Below, one piece after another: positions 56,302-64,000 of a stretch of DNA of 64,000 nucleotides (the stretch's first letter is position 1; each line of letters starts with the position of its first letter). This DNA comes from Labyrinthula sp. Ha (taxonomy: Eukaryota; Sar; Bigyra; Labyrinthulida; Labyrinthulaceae), in NCBI GenBank assembly GCA_015227615.1, contig JAALGZ010000007.1, forward strand, positions 1,364,001 to 1,428,000, written 5' to 3'. Under the pieces are notes generated by a model, which saw nothing but the letters and a program-made list of their open reading frames with translations, had not been told where the DNA came from and searched no databases. The position numbers and the translations under genes were made by a program.

Positions 56302-57867
56302 TCAAGGCAACACTTCTAGATGTAGGTCTACTTCATCGACATCCTCAATTCGCAAAATTTCTTCTTTAACTTCCTTGGCAACTATTTTTGCTTCGTGGAG
56401 AGTGAGTTCATCATCCATAACAAGATTTACCTCCGCAATCAATTTGAAGCTTCTGTAGCCACTAGCAGTGTCAACTTGTGAGACGTCATAGTGTAAGGAA
56501 ATATGAGACACATCTAAAATCTTCGACGCATTCTTTATAGCACTGGATCTAAAGTGCTGAACACAAGTTTTTAAATCAAGTTCTATCTCATGTTGTGATC
56601 GAGTTCTTAATAAACTCAATTCTTTGTCGCTTATAATTCGTCCCTTTGAAGCATAAGAAGGCTCATTTTCATTGCCTACTTCCAGAATATGCTCTCCAAG
56701 TTGAGCTTTAGAGGGATGTGCTTGGAGATGAGTAAAAACCTGTTTTACCGAAGGCACCAAAACTTGAATTGCCTGTCTCACTTTGTTTGTTGCCTGGTAA
56801 GCCGCTGTGACAGACAATCGTGAATCCACAACTACATGTAGATCAACCATAACAAAGGGTCCAACTCTTCTACACCGGATATTATGTAAATTCTGTATCT
56901 CACCATTAGTCTTAACCCTAAGAGCCTCACCAATCTTTCCAATGTTCTTTGCCATCACAATATCTCTCTTTCGCTGCCTAGCAGTAAGATCACATACAGC
57001 ATCATAACCAATTTCATATGCTGACTTGAGAATAACAATACTAACAACTCCTCCCAAAATGGGGTCGACCAATATCAACCCTGGTGCAACAGCTGAAGTC
57101 AAGATTGCACCGAGAGCTGCCACTGATGTCCATGAATCACTGCGATGGTGCCAGGCATTAGCAACTAGTGCTGGACTATTTTGCTTTTTCCCTTCCTTCA
57201 TAGTCCTGCGAAAGAGAAATTCTTTAGATAAAATAGATCCACAGCAAACAGAGACTCCTAGCCAAAAGTGTTCATACATACTTGTTCCCAAATGACTGTG
57301 TTGATGGCCATGCGGTTCTCCAAGGGAGAAAGTTGACATCAAATCTGGAAGGCCAAGATGCATAAACTCACCAAGAGAAGAAAAAGAATAATGCAAAGAC
57401 CCAAGCCCTCCTAGAAGTAACATTGCAGAAACCCCTAGTGATCCAAGGGACTCGAAGTGCCCGTAGCTGTAAGGATATTTCTTATCTGCTGGTTTTCTTG
57501 CTAATCCAATTGCGGCTAAGGTGACAAAACCCGCTGCCATATCAGAGGCACTATGCACACCATCTGAAACCAGAGCAGCAGAACCAGAAAGTTTTCCTGC
57601 GAAAATTTTAATGCCGCATAAACCGGTGTCAGCCAGAAGGCCAAGGAAAGTTAGTTTTTTTGCTACTTGATTGAACTGTTCGTCTTCTGCTGTTTTAGAT
57701 ATAGCGACATTCGAGGTTATATAATTGTCATCATGAACAAAATTTTGCAACGCCTTCTCAAAAGGAGAACCTGATTTCTCGTTGTCATTGTGTGCCCCAA
57801 GATGAAAAGATTGTATAGGAAAGCGTGGTATCTTTCTCAGAAGAATGATGCGGCTATTCTGTAACAT
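56302..57867 (-). CDS. Cation diffusion facilitator (CDF) metal transporter, probably mitochondrial (Mmt/MTP6-like)
   Basis: 521 aa, single exon, ATG 57867. The first ~24 residues are basic and lack acidic residues (MLQNSRIILLRKIPRF), consistent with a mitochondrial targeting peptide. Membrane helices begin near residue 72; the metal site in TM2 is D102-GVHSAS-D109 and in TM5 HHRSD (240-244), followed by further helices and a C-terminal cytosolic/matrix domain with two divided parts. A His-rich loop (HGHQHSH, 186-192) lies between TM4 and TM5. The YSYGHFESL motif and HHRSD fit the iron/manganese branch of CDF proteins (yeast Mmt1/2, plant MTP6) better than the zinc branch. Likely exports Fe2+ or Mn2+ across the inner mitochondrial membrane; metal and location are inferred. 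Confidence 0.9.
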   Translation of the reverse strand: MLQNSRIILLRKIPRFPIQSFHLGAHNDNEKSGSPFEKALQNFVHDDNYITSNVAISKTAEDEQFNQVAKKLTFLGLLADTGLCGIKIFAGKLSGSAALVSDGVHSASDMAAGFVTLAAIGLARKPADKKYPYSYGHFESLGSLGVSAMLLLGGLGSLHYSFSSLGEFMHLGLPDLMSTFSLGEPHGHQHSHLGTSMYEHFWLGVSVCCGSILSKEFLFRRTMKEGKKQNSPALVANAWHHRSDSWTSVAALGAILTSAVAPGLILVDPILGGVVSIVILKSAYEIGYDAVCDLTARQRKRDIVMAKNIGKIGEALRVKTNGEIQNLHNIRCRRVGPFVMVDLHVVVDSRLSVTAAYQATNKVRQAIQVLVPSVKQVFTHLQAHPSKAQLGEHILEVGNENEPSYASKGRIISDKELSLLRTRSQHEIELDLKTCVQHFRSSAIKNASKILDVSHISLHYDVSQVDTASGYRSFKLIAEVNLVMDDELTLHEAKIVAKEVKEEILRIEDVDEVDLHLEVLP

Positions 57868-60477
57868 AAATATATTGCGCAGTTTTACTCTTTGTGTCCA
57901 AGTTCGGTTGGCTTTCTATTACTAAATTGTGTAAATAGTGTTTCTCACTCCAGTTGTTGTCTTGCAATTTTAAAACAATGTTCGTGGTATCACAATATTG
58001 AGTTATCAAAGAAGCTAGGGAAATTACTGGACAATTGAAGAAGTACGAACTAACACATAGTTAGGATAATACTTCAGTGCGAGTTTAAGTTTTAAAATTT
58101 AACGAGAGAAAACATTTCATAAGTTCAATTACTCATTTGCCCTTCTTCTTCTTCTTCTTCGTTTCCCACCTAACCATGGAGTTCTTTGCTCTTTGCTTAG
58201 CTTCTGCATGGCCACCTTCAATGATATGTGACTATTAATGTAGATAGTAGGCTCATAGTTAGTAAATAGTTATTGCTCTAGTAAATACATGAGAGAGCAT
58301 TCTTTATATTTAAAAATTTTGAGGAAATTATAATCCTAATAATATAGTCATAAACACAATAATAGGAAAAGGCAGTGGGTAAGGAAGAGGCAATAAAAAA
58401 GCACGTAGTTCAACCAGGAATATATCTAGAGAGGTGTATCATCCTGACTCAGGAAATTTATCTCGTTGATACTAAGTAAAGTTACTAATTATGGTGGCAT
58501 CAAGCAGAAATTTAGATAATAGTTCACTTTAATAATTCATTTGAAACTATATATTTGTCAGCCAAAGAGCTAAGTCTAACTAGCTGAGCCAATCTTTCAC
58601 TTATCATAATTATAAAAAGTAAATTTGATATACGAAAAAATTTCACTGGTTAAAAGGAATTAAGTCATTACTCTCATTTTTTTCTTAAGCTTTTGGCGAA
58701 TTACTCGATCAGAGAATTCTATTACCTTGACTATGGTCTATAAGTCGCTTAGGCTTTGATAGTTCCACGTGAATTAGTAATGTTCGAGGAACTTTAATGC
58801 ACGTGGTCTTGCATCTTTTTAACATTATTATTGATAAGTAGTCTTCTTTAGTTGGATTCTTGTGGAATTCTGATTATTTATTAAATACTGCAATCTATAT
58901 ATTAGTTCTCAACAAAATGAAAAATACTGCTCCTTCGTAGTAATGATAGTACTACTATGATAATAGCTATAGTTGTTATTGTTGTAGATTCAAAAGAATA
59001 ATCAAATTTCAGTCTCATTAATAATACTAATTTTTGAAAATACGCAATAACAATACATGAAGTAATATCTCCTGAGAGTATCTCCGATCAACGCTCATAC
59101 ATGCATGAATTGAGATAACCTAAGAAACCCATACATTGATATCAGAGAAGTTATCTTCATTTATTGTATTAAACATTAATAATAATAGTTTCAAGTGACT
59201 ATCTTAAGTTGGAAGCCTTTGGATCTTTCAGAAATAAAATTAAGTTGGATCTCAGTTGGTGCATCATTTAAATTTCTTAGAGGTAAAGGCGGCAACTACA
59301 TTCTTTTGAAATGTTAAATTACTAAATTCAATGTATACTCGAGTAATTCACTCCAATAAACTCTACTTAAAGTTTGAAAGAAGTACGTTCTCTAAATAAC
59401 TGGAACCAATTCTTGAGATTTCTTAAGCGATGAAGAATTTCTGCTTCTATGAATTTGGCCCATAATTGCTGTGGAAAAGCTTGTACCATGAATACTGGAA
59501 AGTAAACAAAATCTTGAATTTAATAGTAGGCGCGTCATAAGTAATAATTCGATTCTCTGCCATAATATATCAATCATAGAAAAAATTGCGAGGGTAAGCC
59601 TAATTCTCAAGAGTTGAGTATGCTAGCGTAAGTCACCCTTCTCAATATTCTGTCTCCAAAAACCGCATTTACTTAACATTAATAGGTATTATAAACTTTG
59701 ATAACTATGGCTCAAGAAAAGAAATATTGCCGATAAGTTAGGAAATTTTCCTAATAGAAAAACTCAGTCTTATTCACAACTTTAAATTTAGTATGTTTTT
59801 CTTATTTCAGACTGAATTTCTATCCAAGTAACTCAGTATGTTATGAACGCATCGGTTACGAGAATCTATAATGCTGATGCCCCATAGCAGCCTAGGCAAA
59901 TTATGATGATTCTTGGTCAAAGAACAATAACTTCGTTTCCATGGTTGTAAAAATTATCTCTCCGACATGAGAAAGGAAAGTCGGGTCTGTGAAGAATTGC
60001 ACCCTTACGCATACTGATATAAGCTACTTGCATTTTCAACAAAAAAACAAAGACTGATAACTTTTTAAACAGCGAAGCTAAAATGAATATTTGGGTATTG
60101 TTTATTCGTGTATTTTTATTGACAAGTTTCAATATTAATTCATATACTGTTTTTTGACTCATAGGTTTCATTGCAATATAACTCATTCGATCCATTTCTT
60201 CACTGCTAAAAGTTTCATCTTACCCTTTGAATACAATCATAGGAATTATGAGGTAGCAAGTTCTATCTTATATAGTAAAATAATGTGACAGGTACTATTT
60301 TACTTTCTTTATAAGAAGTAGAACTCTTTCTACATTAAAGAAATGTGTAAGTTCATTCGAATGACATCATATAGCTTAAATGCATGTAAGCTTTTCCATC
60401 AGAAAAGTCTAATACCATAACCAAAACTATCTGTTAATAAAAAAACTTATGGTTACTGGGGAATTTCTGAAATACTT
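57868..60477. other. Gene-poor AT-rich region
   Basis: No gene recognised. It holds the CTT repeat at 58143-58160. On the minus strand that tract would encode a Lys- or Arg-rich tail, with open codons before it, but no start, introns or homology could be established. Frames at 59392-59610 and 59917-60195 (-) lack recognisable motifs. Confidence 0.4.
58143..58160. repeat. CTT/GAA trinucleotide microsatellite
   Basis: Six consecutive CTT units in an AT-rich tract. Confidence 0.8.
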
Positions 60478-60890
60478 AATAAGTCTGAAGGTGTTTTTAA
60501 GAAGCGTTGCCATCAGCGCGAAGAATTGATTAGGAGTCTTCATGCGCTGCGTCAATGGAAAACCTATCGGAGAAGCAGATAATCTGTTTAACTGAGGCCA
60601 ATTCTATCAACTATTATTATTTTGAGAGAGTTTCCCTCTATTTACACTCTGTTTTAGGCATATATTTATTCTTATTAACTATAGCTGACTCAGAGATTTA
60701 AATTTCTTTAAGCGAGCATATTATGTAATTATACATTAATTCTTATGTTCCATTTGACAAAATCCACCTGGATAGACTTGGTCATTTTAAAGGTATTAAG
60801 GATTATACTGACAACGTTCATATTTTAAAGGGAGTTTTAGCCTGTTTAACTCTATCAAAATTCTTACAAAATTTGCCACGATATTCCTAA
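60478..60890 (+). mobile_element. Ty3/gypsy-like polyprotein relic (RNase H-like and integrase-like pieces)
   Basis: Two frames on the plus strand. At 60478-60582 HQREELIRSLHALRQWKTY resembles the 'ekELlAiv.AL..Wr.YL' RNase H block. At 60747-60890 VPFDKIHLDRLGHF followed by TDNVHILKGVLACL resembles the integrase core start 'PferiHiDflGPf....g...iLvivD'. The first integrase Asp is present (HLD). The distance between the two is shorter than in intact elements, so there are deletions or one match is chance. No LTRs found. Confidence 0.38.
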
Positions 60891-63588
60891 TTACCAGGCA
60901 TATTTAGAGAGAGTTACAGCTGAGATTCACCTTTGAGCTCAGTCTAACTCCCTTGTCGCCAATATAAGGCATTTTGATCTGAGTTATAAATATTTTTAGC
61001 TAACGAAAACCGGTACTGTAAAGTAAAGAAAGCTCTGTGACAGCTAAGTGGTAAGATATTAAGAATTGGTGATAAAATAATACTGAGTACAATTACCAAC
61101 CATGGCCCGTGTGAAATGTCCCAAGACACCCAAACATAGAATACACTCACCAAAACTTGTTAGTTTTCGTATCATCTAAATTATATTTATGTTTTTTGGG
61201 AAAATTTTAAGAGAAAATGTTTGAAGATATAGCCTAGTTGAGTTAAAACAAGCTATATTCCATGACAAAGAGCTAGCTTTGGTTTATATCAGTAGCCACA
61301 TAAGAGTTGTTTCATACCCAAAAAACTCGAGATACACAAAGCAATTCAACTATAATTTGGGGGAAGAGACAATGGATAAGAAAATCAAAAATACATTACT
61401 CTAGCGGCATAGAGACAAAGATGATAAAATTCCTAGACCAAAATAAAAAAGCATAAAGACAAACAGCCTTAATGAACGAGTTTGAGTGTTATTGGTCCTA
61501 TTCTATTAAAAATTAGTTCGCTGAAAAAAATTAAAAAAAGTTCCTCCTAAATTCCTTCTGATCTTTTGTGTAAGGTCCATAAACTTTTGGTGACTCGAGA
61601 ATGACGCCCCAGACACACACAGACAGCGATATAATACATTTCATGAAAACACCCGAAGAACGAATGTATGTGCTTTAGTTTTTCCAAGTTTCATTTTTAT
61701 TAGAAGTAATTCATGTACCAAGTGGTATAGACAGAACAGAGAAACTTACACCCAAAGTGGAGTAAAATATAACATTAGTTAGATTTAGCATTCAAAAAAA
61801 ACGTGAAGAAAGCGGTATCCATATTTTAAGGTTCACAAAGTGCTACAACCAGCTATCACACCACTTGTACAGCTCGAAAGAATAATAATCAAGTCGGTCG
61901 ATCAAGCATAAGCACATGCGAATATGTTATATAAACGAATATGCCCAAGTGAATAGTTCTTTAAATCTCCTATATTACAGAAAGTAGAGTAAAATATTAG
62001 CAACTTGAATAGTTACCATCGAAATGTAAAAAAGGCACAACAAATCATAGTCAATAAATATTTACGCCAACCTCACCTGTAAAAATTCGTTATTTGATTC
62101 CATTTTCTCCAATATATAGCTGAACAAACTTTAGCAAAAAATATATACACCCAAGGTTTCTTGCGAGGTATTGTCAAATCCACAGCGAATCATTTTCAGG
62201 ACGTGATAGCAAGAAAATGTAGCAAAGAGAAGCTTACACTAAGTAAAAAAATACTTCAAAAAAAACAAGTAAGAGAAAAGACTGGGCCCACCTCTGTAAG
62301 CTAAATAAAATTTCTTTCGTAGCCATCATACTTATAATTCTTATGCCAAGAGGGCGCATTAGAGTTTAAAGACGCGTCTGCCATATCAAAACGCGATCTA
62401 GTTTACTCAGTAAATACGATATCTATCATGACCCTAGGGGAAAATGAGAACGGGAGAAACGTTGTTAATTTCCCTGTTTAACTCTTGCAACATATTTTTT
62501 GATTCTTCTTGTTCGTTCATATTCGAGCATGGATCCAGGTTTTTGGAAAGTATCCCATCAAATTTTCCTTTGAGCTAAACTAGTACCCATGTTACAATGA
62601 CACTGAGTAGTTCAGACAGAGAGGAAGTGAGTTCACGAGCTTCAAGGTTTGGAGATGCGAGCAAACTGACTCCCTTTTAAACATAAACGTTAACTCCATC
62701 CTAAGCAGTATCATTAATTCAAGTTTGGATAATTGACTACACTGCTTAAGGTTTATAGTGTTAATATACATATTCCTGTGGCTAGTAAAGTCATATGATT
62801 TCTGATGACAGATGTTATCAATTTGGAACACTGGTTTTTAGATCTAACCTCAGATCTTTTATAATAATAGATCCAAATTCACAAAGAAAGTTCTATTTTC
62901 AATCGCTTGTGGTTTTATGATTGAAAATTTCTTCTCCAAAATATCAAGTCCAAAATAACATCATCTGATATTTCCACTTTCTAAAGTGTTAATAAAGAAG
63001 AACGACAGCATGAAACTAGTTAACTATGATCACTAAGAAGTAGAAAGAACAATTAATATAAGCGTTGAAGAGGGATTAGGGGAAAGAAGTATGGAGGAAA
63101 TTAGTTAGTAAAGAGAAAAAAAAAGCACAAAAGTTTATGAAACTTTGAGCGAACACAAAAGGTGCCATTGAAGAATCAGATTTAATCAAGAGAAACTAGG
63201 ATGTTTTTATAATCAATACATAGACCTTCGGGATGGGAAACATACCGGAAAATTGATTATGTCTTGCAGAACGTGAAAGCAATGAAATAATGGCTTGGCA
63301 ACAGCCTTGGAGTACCGACAGCCATATGAGAGTTATTCTTAAGGAACCAGAGGTGTGACGGATTGAAAATAGGTATACAAGGAACAGGAATTTGAACACA
63401 GGAAAGGAAACTAATTAAGAAAATAAATAATGTTGTTGATAATTAATTCTTGTCATAAATACAACTTCGTTCCAGTTTGAGATCATATCTGTATTCTCCA
63501 TTTAAACGGTATGTACTACATAAAAATTGATATCTTAATTGGTTGGTTCTTTTTAAAAAAGTGAGCTATACTAAGTTTAAATAAATCC
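60891..63588. other. Gene-poor AT-rich region
   Basis: Possibly decayed continuation of the integrase relic at its start. No recognised gene, RNA or repeat. Minus frames at 62592-62831 and 63196-63399 look like chance. Confidence 0.35.
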
Positions 63589-63759
63589 CTATTTTCTCAC
63601 TTGTTTACCGCCATAGTCCATAAGATGTCCTCGCAAGGTTACCTGATCACTGGTTTCCCCAAAGTAAGTTTTTAAGTCAGGCCACGTAGCCCGAGGTTTT
63701 GCGACCCTGGAACCACGCAGGTTTGGTAGAAACCAATGTTGATTGGCCCGACTAAGCAT
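63589..63759 (-). CDS. Small ORF of 56 aa, hypothetical
   Basis: An ATG-started frame of 56 codons in a locally GC-richer patch (about 63600-63800) near the window end. Ends YGGKQVRK then TAG. No family recognised. The opposite strand has an equally suggestive start (ATG 63625, SSQGYLITGFPK followed by GTAAGT and a possible 26-nt intron to 63689), so strand and coding status are undecided. Confidence 0.22.
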   Translation of the reverse strand: MLSRANQHWFLPNLRGSRVAKPRATWPDLKTYFGETSDQVTLRGHLMDYGGKQVRK

Positions 63760-64000
63760 TCATTGGGCCTTCCGGTTTTTTAAGTTTTGGAAACTGGAAT
63801 CACGAGTGGGTGAAAGTAATGACTTTAGAAAGTAACTACCTACATACAAATAGGTTTTCATATCGGTAGAAAACGGTAAGCAGCAGCATCCAAAATTCTT
63901 TATAACAATTTCACGGTAAAATTAGCATTAATACCGTCTTATCTTTATCTTTTTTAAACCTTTGAGTTTTGTCACATTTAGCCCGGGGCTTATTTCTCCT
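63760..64000. other. Window end, nothing recognised
   Basis: AT-rich apart from a GC-richer segment near 63980-63992. A gene could continue beyond the window. Confidence 0.3.

Noticed and set aside
58140-58240. Small Lys-rich protein tail encoded on the minus strand
   Set aside because: The charged tail derives from a CTT microsatellite, and no start codon or upstream exon could be defended.
1-64000. CRISPR arrays, rRNA genes, bacterial operons, phage or organelle genes
   Set aside because: No regularly spaced direct repeats, no rRNA-like sequence, no Shine-Dalgarno-led operons, and gene content is nuclear eukaryotic.

Overview
The window is nuclear DNA of an AT-rich unicellular eukaryote (protist or alga). 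It encodes a TOR-type PIKK, a Roco GTPase, a polycystin (TRPP/PKD2-like) channel, a DHHC palmitoyltransferase and a USP deubiquitinase, none of which is prokaryotic. It also carries HisA, a histidine-biosynthesis gene that animals lack. I cannot name the lineage. The standard genetic code fits every gene (TAA, TAG and TGA all act as stops). The clearest genome trait is intron size: nine introns can be placed with confidence by protein continuity, and all are GT-AG and 28-31 nt long.

Layout. 1-298 upstream DNA; 299-6580 TOR kinase (+). 6581-18426 is gene-poor and holds decayed retroelements: a LINE relic at 8842-11330, a Ty3/gypsy reverse-transcriptase relic at 12117-12374 and a protease-like relic near 17063-17272. 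18427-25530 is a compact island: Nma111/Deg-like protease (+), orphan coiled-coil protein (-), DHHC enzyme (+), zinc-finger/ankyrin protein (-). 25531-31970 is gene-poor, with a MULE-like transposase relic. 31971-38813 is a second island: alpha/beta hydrolase (-), HisA (+), LRR-Roco GTPase (-), polycystin channel (-). 38814-47579 is gene-poor, with a second LINE relic. 47580-48773 USP protease (+). 48774-54909 is gene-poor. 54910-57867 is a third island: six-exon transsulfuration PLP enzyme (+) and mitochondrial-type CDF metal transporter (-). 57868-64000 is gene-poor, with an integrase-like relic.

Inside the islands neighbours are mostly convergent or divergent with very short gaps: 4 bp between the stop codons of the DHHC and ankyrin genes, 41 bp between the PLP enzyme and the CDF transporter, and about 72 bp between the start codons of the hydrolase and HisA. 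The 3' UTRs of the convergent pairs must overlap. The gene-poor tracts are long and littered with fragmentary retroelement and transposase reading frames full of stops, so the genome looks bimodal: tight gene clusters with minimal introns set in an unpurged graveyard of old mobile elements.

Functionally the genes are a mixed housekeeping and signalling set: growth control (TOR), protein quality control and modification (Nma111, USP, DHHC), amino-acid metabolism (HisA, transsulfuration enzyme), ion and metal transport (polycystin, CDF) and GTPase signalling (Roco). I see no operon-like functional cluster. Two single introns sit exactly at catalytic motifs: the Roco P-loop and the codon before the catalytic His of the Nma111 protease.
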